Shown here one piece after another: positions 55,480 through 64,000 of a DNA stretch of 64,000 bases. The first letter of the stretch is position 1. The number at the start of each line of letters is the position of its first letter. A program made the position numbers and the translations under genes. The notes under the pieces are model-generated. The model saw only the letters and a list, made by a program, of their open reading frames with translations, had not been told where the DNA came from and ran no database searches. Source of the stretch: Megalopta genalis (taxonomy: Eukaryota; Arthropoda; Insecta; Hymenoptera; Halictidae); contig NC_135013.1 of assembly GCF_051020955.1 (NCBI RefSeq), positions 37,943,087 to 38,007,086 of the forward strand, written 5' to 3'.

Positions 55480-56555
55480 ACTTAAGTGGATAACTTTAGT
55501 TTATTACTATGGTGCACGATTTGAATTCGTAGCATAAATGTAATATCTGAAGTCCATAACTTAAGTGCACAATCGAAGTTCATCGCTTAAGTGCATGGTA
55601 CAAGTTCAAATCTTATGTGCGCAATCTAAGTTAAAAGCATTAGTGAGCAATTTAAATTCAGCATTTAGGTGCATAATTTAAGGTAAAAGCTTCAGTTCAC
55701 AATTTAAGGTGAAAGCTTGAGTTTACAATTTAAGTTAAAAGCTTAAGTTCACAATTTAAGTTAAAAACTAAAGTTTACAATTTGAGTTGAAGACTTGAGT
55801 TCTCACAGTTTAAGTTAAAAGTTTAAGATCACAGTCTAAATTAAAAGCTTGAGATCTCATTTTACGTTGAAAGCTTAAGTTTACAATTTAAGTTAAAAAC
55901 TTGTGTTCACAATTTGAATTAAAAGCTTGAGTTCACAATTTGAATTAAAAACTTGAGTTCACAATTTAAGTTAAAAGCTTAAGATCACAGTCTAAATTAA
56001 AAGCTTGAGATCGCATTTTACGTTAAAAACTTAAATTTACAATTTAAGTTAAAAACTTGAGTTCACAATTTGAATTAAAAGCTTGAGTTCACAATTTGAA
56101 TTAAAAACTTGAGTTCACAATTTAAGTTAAAAGCTTAAGATCACAGTCTAAATTAATAGCTTGAGATCGCATTTTACGTTAAAAGCTTAAGTTTACAATT
56201 TAAGTTGAAAACTTGAGTTCACAATTTGAATTAAAAGCTTGAGTTCACAATTTGAATTAAAAACTCAAGTTTACAATTTAAGTTGAAGACTTGAGTTCAC
56301 AATTTAAGTTAAAAGCTTAAATTCATAGTCTAAGTTCAAAGCTTAAGATTACAATTTGCGTTGAAAACATGAGTTCACAATTTAAATTGAAAGCTTAAGT
56401 TCACAATTTAAGTTAAAACCTTGAGTTTACAATTTAAGTTGAAAGCTTACGTTCACAATTTAAGTGAAAAACTTGAGTTCACAATTTAAGTGAAAAGTTT
56501 AATTTAAGAGCTTAAGTGCATCACTTAAATAAGCCTATAGCTCAAGTGCATCCTA
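55480..56555. repeat. 26-bp minisatellite, about 40 units, with 156-bp higher-order unit
   Basis: Monomer TTAAAAGCTTGAGTTCACAA plus TTTAAG. The rarer monomer AAGATCACAGTCTAAATTAA recurs at 55825, 55981 and 56137, exactly 156 bp (six monomers) apart, each time followed by the same order of variants. The left and right margins are more degenerate. The array sits at the border between GC-rich and AT-rich DNA. Confidence 0.95.
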
Positions 56556-56604
56556 AAAGTGGGTTTCTGGAAACTGGACGATATTTTTGGAAGGTCAACC
56601 CCTT

Positions 56605-56705
56605 CCCCAGTAGAACGAGACAATTTTCGTTTCCCGTATGCCACAATTTACATTCAGTCCCAGATGTTCGATAACAAAGGAATCAAACTTTGTTCCGAAC
56701 CAGTT
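56605..56705. repeat. isolated unit of the 53.4-kb array
   Basis: CCAGTAGAACGAGACAATTTTCG-like head, then TACATTCAGTCCCAGATGTTCG-like and AACAAAGGAATCAAACTTTG text follow the order of the 53515 unit. It lies immediately beyond the 26-bp array. Confidence 0.6.
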
Positions 56706-57463
56706 CTCGAGTTTCAGTCATCCACCGTATACAATTCCATCGCATCAGATAGAATTGATTTTTCCAGCCAATAGCAACGCGGCTCGCAGCGTCCGATTCT
56801 CTCGCGCTTTCAACGCTCGTCTAATTGCGCATCGCGACGCGCCGCGTCGGTCGGAATAGTATAAGGCGGTTGCAAGCTGCAAACGGAGGATCCTCGATGT
56901 TGATACAGCGCCGGGTTCCTTCTCGTATAGCGTTTCTATCCGTTGCGCCGCGGCGTTGATGTACCGTTGCACGTGTTAAACGCGGTGTTGACACGCGGCT
57001 AATGTACTCTCGTTAGGACACATTACTCGGACATTCCGTGGTGGATGTTGATGTAACGCGGCATCTCGCCGCTGATGTAATGTTTACGGTGCCGGCGGCG
57101 CGGCGATACGTTCCCGCCGCGCGTCTTTTCGGGCAGAGCCGGGAGAGGTCCGCGAGAGGATCGGTGCAAGCTGGTAAACGCGCGTGCTGCGCCTCGCTCG
57201 CTGGCTCGCTCGCTTGCTCGCGCCAATTTCGCTCGGCGCAAAAATACTCGAGCGTCTTGGCAAGAATTACAAGCTCGACCGAGCGGATAAATTCGCCGGG
57301 ATTAATAAAAGTCGCGCGCTTTTCCCGGCGAATTACGATCGGCGTTTTTACGAGTTATCGAGGCGTGCCGGGTGGCAGCCGTGTCCGCGTTATTTCGAGA
57401 ACCCGCGAGCGAGCGAACGAGCGTGCAAGCGAGTCGAATGAGTGGAGCAGAGCGGAGCGAGTA
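56706..57463. other. gene-free GC-rich interval
   Basis: Imperfect (GCTC)n at 57186-57218. The 177-codon frame 57038-57571 and opposite frames share this DNA. Ser/Arg/Ala bias, no domain. Confidence 0.45.
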
Positions 57464-57492
57464 GAACGAGCGAGCGAGCGAGCGAGCGAGCG
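57464..57492. repeat. (GAGC)n tetranucleotide microsatellite
   Basis: About seven units, complementary to the GCTC tract 270 bp upstream. Confidence 0.94.
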
Positions 57493-58489
57493 TTCCGCCG
57501 ATGCGCACTTTACATCCATAATTCCGAGCGAAATTAATTGGTGGCACGTAGCGAGCACGCGTCGAAAATGATTTCGCGAAGGGTGGAGATGATACGCCGG
57601 TCCGGCCGTGTAAACGATTAACGTGAATAAATAAACGGTCCTGCCCCAGCAGCCAACGATGCGGCGTCGGCGAAGCAACAATTTATGGAACGGAAACGCC
57701 GAGGCTTTAATGAATTTAGGAAACGCTCCGGCTCGAACGTTTAGACGTTTTTAAAAGGCTACAAACACGCGAGCCCGTGAAGCCAGCGGGGTTCGTTATC
57801 CGCGCGAAACCAACGATTGCTGCAATGCCGATCCTAGAGCCTGCATTTTTCAGAGTCCCGTATTTGTATGTAAACTACTGTCAACTAGGTTATTCAATGT
57901 TTCCTGGAGATTCTTCTTGCGAGGTGCCAACCTCTTACGACATAATTCTGAGGCTTCCGATTGAAACAGAATTTATTATTTAACGCAATACGCGCGCGCG
58001 ATCGGGACCGTTTGTGCGAAAACTTCTGCGTGAGATCGAAATATTCAAGAGGGGTTCTTATTTTCAAAAGAAAAAATTGAAGTTTTAACTATTGTGTTTG
58101 TTTTGTCCGTACGTTCGGTTAGTCGCCTAACGTACATGCGCGACCGAACTATTGTACGCTCGATTCGCGCTTCCTACGGCAAATTAATGACGTGGAAGGG
58201 TCTCTAGTAGTCTTAGAGAACTTTATTTTTTGTGTTGTACTCTCTGCGAGCGCTGGTGGAAGAATGCTCTTCCAACGCTGGAAAGTCGTGGTAGAGCACC
58301 CGTGGATGGAGGTAGATTGTTTATTATTGGTCAAGGCACGAATCACCCCTTGGAGGGGGGTGTCTGCCTTGACCCTTGTTGGGGCCTGAGAGGGTTTCCC
58401 CAATGGTGGGACCTTTTTATGGCCCTTGTCTCTGGACGCAACAGTGTTCTTTTTTATTGTTTATGATTATTTTTAGTTCCCCGGTATTT
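57493..58489. other. gene-free; unclassified GC-moderate block 58190-58450
   Basis: GTTCGGTTAGTCGCCTAACG (58113) contains a short hairpin. 58190-58450 (CTGGTGGAAGAATGCTCTTC, TTGGAGGGGGGTGTCTGCC) has no partner in this window. The frames are complementary shadows. Confidence 0.4.
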
Positions 58490-58583
58490 CACGAGCAATA
58501 AAGGAAACTACTATCTTTCGTCATCCGGCATTTTACGAGCAGTCGAGAAAATGACTATTTTTAGTCAACCGGGTAGTAATGTG
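58490..58583. mobile_element. right end of a TTAA element related to 53133-53374
   Basis: TTTTACGAGCAGTCGAGAAA, ATGACTATTTTTAGTC and CCGGGTAGTAATGTG then TTAA (58584-58587) match the right part of 53133-53374. GTATTTCACGAGCA occurs twice in tandem-like order here. No left end was found. Confidence 0.6.
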
Positions 58584-58587
58584 TTAA

Positions 58588-58784
58588 TATTCCGATTATA
58601 TTATTAATTCACGCGGCGGTGTAGATGAAATCTGATAGAAAATTAAATAATTTACATTGATTTATAATCGATGTTAAATGATTAGGTTCGTATTGCATGT
58701 GATAATTTACGATGGTAAGGGGGATTGCGACAGTTATTAGTACTTCTATCTGACTTTTTGAAGAAACTCTTCTCTACTTTGATA
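58588..58784. other. AT-rich spacer
   Basis: No feature seen. Confidence 0.4.
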
Positions 58785-58788
58785 TTAT

Positions 58789-58989
58789 CCCTTTGCAGTC
58801 GGGTGGCGACTCTAAGACACCATTAACAATTTTTATATTACGTTCCAAAGTAATTTTAATATTATCAAAATTATTCGTATCTAAAAAATTGTGAAAAGTA
58901 TAATTGTTGCATCAGTCACAAAATTCAATTTCATATGTATAAAATGGTTATTCTGGATTCCGAGTTAAAATGGCGCCGACTGCAATGGG
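58789..58989. mobile_element. piggyBac-like TTAA MITE, CCCTTTGCA family (copy E)
   Basis: TTAT (58785-58788), CCCTTTGCAGTCGGGTGG; right end CGACTGCAATGGG then TTAA (58990-58993). GGCGACTCTAAGACACCATT on the left and the inverted right TTTTAACTCGGAATCCAG match copies A and B in order. 201 bp. Confidence 0.85.
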
Positions 58990-58993
58990 TTAA

Positions 58994-60240
58994 TTTGAGT
59001 CTCATAAAGAGTCTCTTAATTAATAATTATTGTAATAATTAAGTCATAATTAAAGTTTCATAATTGGTCTGCAAGTTTCTTTGCATTTATAACGGGACTG
59101 ATTAAAAGAAAAATCAGATACTAAAAATATAAGAAGAACGTAAGAATAATATCCTATTATTGCTAACTTATCCAAATTATTAACAAAAGAAATAGACCTC
59201 TAGCGCATTGCTTTTTCTAGAAATTGAGTAACAACTATTTTATTTTACATAAAGATTCGCAGTCTACTCATCATTCTTATAACGTATATTGCTTCTGGCT
59301 TATTCAATTATAATATCGATCTCAAAGAAACGATACCGAAATCGACAAACCATGTAAAAGATCTTCTTCGTTTCTTCACAGCTGTTCCATTCAGGTACGA
59401 TTTGTAACAGTTCACCATGTATATCGTTGTAACAACGTTTGCAACGAATGTGACATTATGACACCGCTGTAACAGGGTATAATTCACGGTCCACTTTAAC
59501 CCGAGAAAGATAACCTACGTCTGCGAAGACTGTTGATTTTTGTTAATTTTTCATAGAGGTCTAGTGATTTAAGTTTAAAATTACTTAAAATATAAAAAAA
59601 TATAATATAAATGCATTTTATTTTTACAATAATGCCAAACCTTTAAAATGACTAGATTAACTTAAATAAATATCCATTGTTAGTATAAAATTGACGCCTT
59701 AGAAAAGCATGCGCCTCTGAAGCGTATGGTTATCTTTTACGTACGTTGTCATATGGTTATCTTTCTAGGGTTAAAACAAGCCGTCTGTTTTGCAAACGGT
59801 GCGCGATCAGTTCAAAGGACCTTGTACCCCGAAATCAAAGGGGTTCCAAAACCGCGATTGAAAAAGATCCAAAGGCTGCAGCAACTTGAATCTGATTACC
59901 GAAACCAGCGTGTAACCCGACGAAACACCGGCGCAAATTCCGTTTGAAATTTCATCGGCGCGTTTAATATTTATGCGCCACCCCCGTGTTCGGCGCGGGG
60001 TCGAAAGACACCGAGATCGATATTATTTAGGAGCGAGCTCGAGGGGGCTGGCAGGTCCCCCGGGGCAATTAGATGAGAGCGCGAACGAAGAAAAGGATAA
60101 ACGGCCGGGTCAAGGCGGCGCAATCTAATTCCGACCCCATGCAAATCGAGGCCCTTAACTAGCTGACGTTTCAACCCTTGACACTCGCCCTGCCTGGTTC
60201 CGTGTACGCGTAACGTAACACACCGTTTCGCCTCTCCTTC
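58994..60240. other. gene-free; AT-rich then GC-rich from 59930
   Basis: The longest frames are 73 and 94 codons on opposite strands. At 59562-59620 there is a run of AT-only words. Nothing recognised. Confidence 0.45.
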
Positions 60241-60294
60241 GAACCTCTCTCTCACTTTCTCTCTCTCTCTCTTTCGTTCTCTCTCTCTCTCTCA
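60241..60294. repeat. (CT)n microsatellite, interrupted
   Basis: Two CT runs separated by TTCGTT. Confidence 0.95.
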
Positions 60295-60774
60295 TGGTAA
60301 CTTAAATTAACCCCTCGGCCGTTTCCCTCGGCCCTCTTTCACCGGCGACACTCGTTATTTCCCTGTTTCCTACCCCGGCGGCTAGCCGGCCAAAGGGTTC
60401 GTATCAACGACCGGGACGAAATTAGTTGTCGCGATAATGAAAAACAGCGGTCCACGATGTCGCTCCCGATTGCGGCGATACCGGAAGCTTTATTGCCCTC
60501 TAAGACCCCTTCGTAGTCTTCTTTCCGTCGAGGAACAGTCGTCGGACAACTTGGTTTGCACCCTGCCCGGGGGTAAATGAATTATTTTTACCCTCGACTC
60601 GCGTTTCCGAGAGTCCTCGCCATTTTTTAAACGGCTCTGGGCTAATCGTTCGTTTCTGCTGTGCGTTTTCAACAAGTTCAATTTTGTTTCGTTGTAAATA
60701 CGCGTGATTAGCGTTTGAGAAGTTTGCCTGCGTTGCGGGTGCATAAAAGGCAGCAGTGCAGTAATCATTAATTT
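60295..60774. other. gene-free GC-rich spacer
   Basis: One 92-codon minus frame without domain. No site recognised. Confidence 0.4.
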
Positions 60775-60905
60775 GTGAAATAATTAACTTAGGGATTGAT
60801 TGGTTTATGAACTGATTAGTTTATGAATTGGTTAATTTATGAATTGATTAGTTTATGAAGTGATTAATTTCTGATTTAATTAAATTATGAATTAATTAAT
60901 TACAC
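60775..60905. repeat. ~18-20-bp tandem repeat (GATTAGTTTATGAATTG)
   Basis: Six or seven imperfect copies of GATTAGTTTATGAA / GATTAATTTATGAA, decaying into ATTAATTAATTAC. Confidence 0.88.
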
Positions 60906-61848
60906 TATTCGGTTGACACTAAATCGACCAATGAACACAACTGATACTTGTTGCTTTATAATAATGCTTGCATTTGCTCAAACGCGATGCAGCTTTTGAT
61001 CTTGAAACGACTATGGAACACGACCGATGCTCGTCGCTTTATTACGATGAAAGCGCAATATCAGATACGATTCTTTCGAAAGAAAAAATCTGGGACAATT
61101 CGACCCAGAGTGATCGGCGAAGGATTGAAACGCACTCGCGTTAGAAACCGAGGCGGACGTCGACTATGAAAACGCATCGCTGCATTCACGTCGAGAGTGA
61201 GGCAGCAAGAAAACGGACTTTCTTCGGGCCCGCAGTTCCTCGCGGCAGTTTCTAATTGTGCAGCCGGAATAATTTCTAAAGAAGCTCGCCCGACGAATAG
61301 TAATTTTCCCGTCGAACGCGCAAGCCATGCTAAACGAGCCGGCTATGCAAATGGCTGTCATTCAGCGGCTCTTTAAACGCGTGGAACGCGGGAAAGTTTC
61401 CACGTTTCGAACGCGTCCGGGGTTTCATTGAGCGGTCGGTCCGGATCAACCGGTGGAAACGGTGTCACAGCGTTAATCAGAGCCTAACGAATCGCTGGGC
61501 GGTATCGAGGCGCGGGGCAAACACGCGTGTGAATCGAGTCGAAGCGAATCGAATCGAGACGAGTCGCGTCGAATCTGGCGCAGCTTCGAGACGCGTCAAC
61601 AGGCGGAGCTTTCCCGAACGAAGGAAAAGCCTCGGTGGTCGGGGGGAGGGGGGGACGCTATTACCATAACAAAGAGGCCGCGATCTCGCGGGACTCTCGA
61701 TCCTCGAGCCCTCCTTTCGCACCCTCTTGTTCCTCGCTATGGGCTCCCTGAAACTCCGGCTATCAAATTAGGAGTACAAAAATCTTATTGTAACGCTGAT
61801 TTTAACGCGACCGTCGAGCAGGATTTCCATGGCTGTTTAAATTGTTAC
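60906..61848. other. gene-free; mostly GC-rich
   Basis: 61527-61575 holds loosely repeated CGAATCGA/CGAGTCG words. The frames of 65-81 codons are without domains. Confidence 0.45.
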
Positions 61849-61890
61849 TAGGCTGCGGACTTTGCGCGTTCGTGTCAGAGATTATTGTTC
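61849..61890. mobile_element. one-sided GACYGCGG-family terminus
   Basis: TA-GGCTGCGGACTTTGCGC resembles the family TIR with several changes. No right end was found. Confidence 0.4.
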
Positions 61891-63380
61891 TTATTCATAT
61901 AAGTTTATTTATTCGAGCGTGGTCGCGCATTATCTGCGAGATCATTAACGGTCACGTGGTTTACAATTCACTGTACAAAAGGAGTTATATTCTGTGATTA
62001 TAATTAAAATCTATATTGACATGAGTAACTATAGTAGACAGCTATTATTACAACAATATAAATTTATGCGCGGGTGAAATACAGATGATTTACCGTCTAA
62101 TCGCGGGTGAATTTTATTTGTCACGCAGATTGTGTTCTAGAAATTGGATTAAGAGGAATATAAAAAGAGGATTAAAAATTGAAAAAAATAAGAATTTTAG
62201 TTAATACCGTTTTACATTTTCAGGAAACGTGACTATCGTATTTAACAAGAAGTAATGAAAGGATCGTAAATTAAACAAATATTTCAATTTACATTTACAT
62301 TTTTAATAAATTTTCTGAAAAGATTAAAAAAGATTTTACTAAATATTTAGTAAATATTTAGTGAATTCTACGTTGCTCACGGTCAACATACTTATTAAAG
62401 AAGAAATTTCTGTCTTACAATTGACTCGGGCAACATTCATTTCTTTATTTATTTCTTTATTCATTATACGGCAAAAGAACGCATTCTTACACAATATTAA
62501 AAGGAATCTGTTCAGTTACAAAAGAAATCGAAGTTTCCAGGAATTATTAACCTACGGCACTTCACTTTTCAAGCATTTTCCGAACAGTGTTACAAAAGTG
62601 AAGACGAGGAAATTATGCTGCAACATCGTCGCGATTGTTCTCAGAACAAAACTCGTAAAGATCACCAGTCTCTCCGAGATCGTCGCAGGATAAATCTGCC
62701 GTCGAAAGACGCAGATTACAGACAAGCGGCTGATCAGATGGGCTACGCATGCGACGCCTGACAAATTACTAACTCGCGTGCCCGTAGAAACGTTAAAATA
62801 TTCAATAAACTCTGTGATTAAACTTCAGCCGGGCCTTCTAATTCGCCGAAAATCAGGAAAAATATCAAGCGGGGTCCTAATTCGATGACCAGTATAATTC
62901 TGCGCGAGGGCGTCCCGACCCGACGCCATGGCTAAATGGGAAACAGAGGGTCGGGCACAAACATACAGCGGCACACGCGTGTTTTACGGCGCGACCGACC
63001 AGCCCCCGGAAAGAAGGGTGGAAACGATTTCGACACGTCGCGTCGCGCAGTGGACTGGCGAAGCGACGATACATGGCCAAAATTATTTTAGCGTTGTTTC
63101 AAGGTTTAAGGTTATGGTCGTTGAATTCGTCTCGACACCAGCTAGAATATTATCGAGTCGACGTGTTTATTAACATTTAAAATATCGAGGAGACCAGCAT
63201 TTTTTATGAAAAGGAACTCATTTCTGCAAGTTTTTATATGCCAATTTGTAGAAAAGTGAATATAGGACAACTTTTGTGGGAAACATTTCTATGCCAGATC
63301 GTCGGAAATGTCCCAAAAATCATGCTTCGTTTTGAAATTGGATACGAGCGTTGCGCGACGAGCGCGCTTAGTTATTAATA
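61891..63380. other. gene-free; AT-rich, GC block 62880-63060
   Basis: 62337-62366 carries the short palindromic repeat TAAATATTTAGTAAATATTTAG (20-bp core). Frame 62361-62693 (110 aa) has no recognisable domain and is opposed by 62552-62764 minus. No gene called. Confidence 0.45.
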
Positions 63381-63577
63381 GACCGAGGATTTTTATGCTA
63401 AATAAAAATTGTCTCCATCAATTGCGAGGAATAGAAACCAAGCAGCACCTTCATTTTTCCTTCAATCGTCTTAATGGATTAAAAATAATACACTGACGTT
63501 TCTAAGTGCTTTCAATCGTCACGCTGTTTTAAATTATAACAACCCAATTTTGCCATAAATGCATAAAATCCGCGGTC
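63381..63577. mobile_element. GACYGCGG-family MITE (copy C)
   Basis: TA-GACCGAGGATTTTTATGC on the left, TGCATAAAATCCGCGGTC-TA on the right. AAATAAAAATTGTCTCCATC and CAATTGCGAGGAATAGAAAC match copy A. 197 bp, non-coding. Confidence 0.88.
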
Positions 63578-63589
63578 TACTTATTACTA

Positions 63590-63783
63590 GACCGCGTAGT
63601 TTCACGCAAAATAAAAACAGTTCGCATTAATCGCAAGATAAAATAGCTATATAAACATTTCTTTCTTTCTCTAATTATGTTATCGAGTTCGAAACAATGC
63701 AACAGTATTTTCAAATTCTTGAAATGCTTTTACCGTTTTGTATTTGATGTCCTCAATTCTACCATCAATGCATAAAATCCGTC
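63590..63783. mobile_element. GACYGCGG-family MITE (copy D)
   Basis: TA-GACCGCGTAGTTTCACGC, AAAATAAAAACAGTTCGCAT on the left; ATGCATAAAATCCGTC-TA on the right (TA 63784-63785, sharing the last A with the end). It begins only 12 bp after copy C, with TA-ending spacer CTTATTACTA. 194 bp. Confidence 0.82.
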
Positions 63784-64000
63784 TATTTATAACAGAACCG
63801 TCCGCGTGAACTAATATTTTAGATTTTAAAGCTTTGAAAAGTTGTAAACCCGTTAGAAAAATCAATCGTTCGAAATGTGAAAAATTTCAAAATTGACTTT
63901 TGGCCATGGATCGGTGCTACGCCAGACCACTGTGCGACGCGTCGCGTCGGTTCGGGACGGGGCCGCGTTCACGGATGAATGTCGCCGGAGTTATAATTGC
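63784..64000. other. window end; nothing recognised
   Basis: AT-rich then GC-rich DNA with no identifiable feature. Confidence 0.4.

Noticed and set aside
1..64000. tRNA or rRNA genes, telomeric TTAGG arrays, transposase or reverse transcriptase frames
   Set aside because: I looked for box-B-like GGTTCRANNCC, long TTAGG runs and typical catalytic motifs in the longer frames and found none. A covariance-model or profile search would be needed to exclude decayed ones.

Overview
This 64 kb window looks like non-coding nuclear DNA from an insect. A bee- or ant-like hymenopteran fits best: unmethylated-looking CpG-rich blocks alternate with AT-rich blocks, (GA)n/(CT)n tracts are very dense, and short palindromic DNA transposons ending in TACAGGGTGTCCC or TTAA-CCCTTTGCACTCGA are common. 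The organism is an inference from sequence style. No bacterial, viral or organellar gene is visible.

I could not support any protein-coding gene, tRNA, rRNA or CRISPR array. The longer open frames lie in GC-rich DNA, overlap other open frames on both strands, have no recognisable domain, and in several cases are readings through a repeat (a hAT-like MITE, a 36-bp minisatellite, polypurine tracts). The window is best read as a large intron or intergenic stretch. One weak exon-like segment at 44076-44198 is listed only as a finding.

What the window does contain is a dense set of short non-autonomous DNA transposons (MITEs) and tandem arrays. At least five structural groups can be seen: (1) elements flanked by TTAA, piggyBac-like, with several different terminal inverted repeats (TIRs); (2) TA-flanked elements with TIR CAGTAAATTCTCTC; (3) TA-flanked ~190-bp elements with TIR GACYGCGGATTTTATG; (4) palindromic TA-CAGGGTGTCCC elements; (5) hAT-like elements with 8-bp target duplications (TIR CAGTGTTGCCAGGGAAT, and another with CAGGGCTGGGAAA). 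Several are nested, most clearly at 49790-50809, where four layers sit inside one another.

Layout: 0-11 kb carries scattered MITEs and microsatellites; 12.36-12.91 kb is a MITE filled by a tandem array; 13-22 kb is GC-rich DNA with long CT/GA tracts; 23.3-24.5 kb is a 185-bp satellite array; 25-35 kb holds scattered MITEs and degenerate tandem repeats; 35.6-36.5 kb is a 36-bp minisatellite next to a MITE arm; 37.2-37.8 kb has two sister MITEs; 39.6-42.6 kb is a cluster of abutting and nested TTAA elements; 45.4-47 kb has a nested MITE pair running into a 173-bp satellite array; 49.8-50.8 kb is the four-layer composite; 53.1-56.7 kb has a ~135-bp array and a large 26-bp minisatellite; 58.5-64 kb has further MITEs. 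Four tandem arrays (12.4, 23.3, 46.1 and 55.8 kb) show higher-order periodicity.
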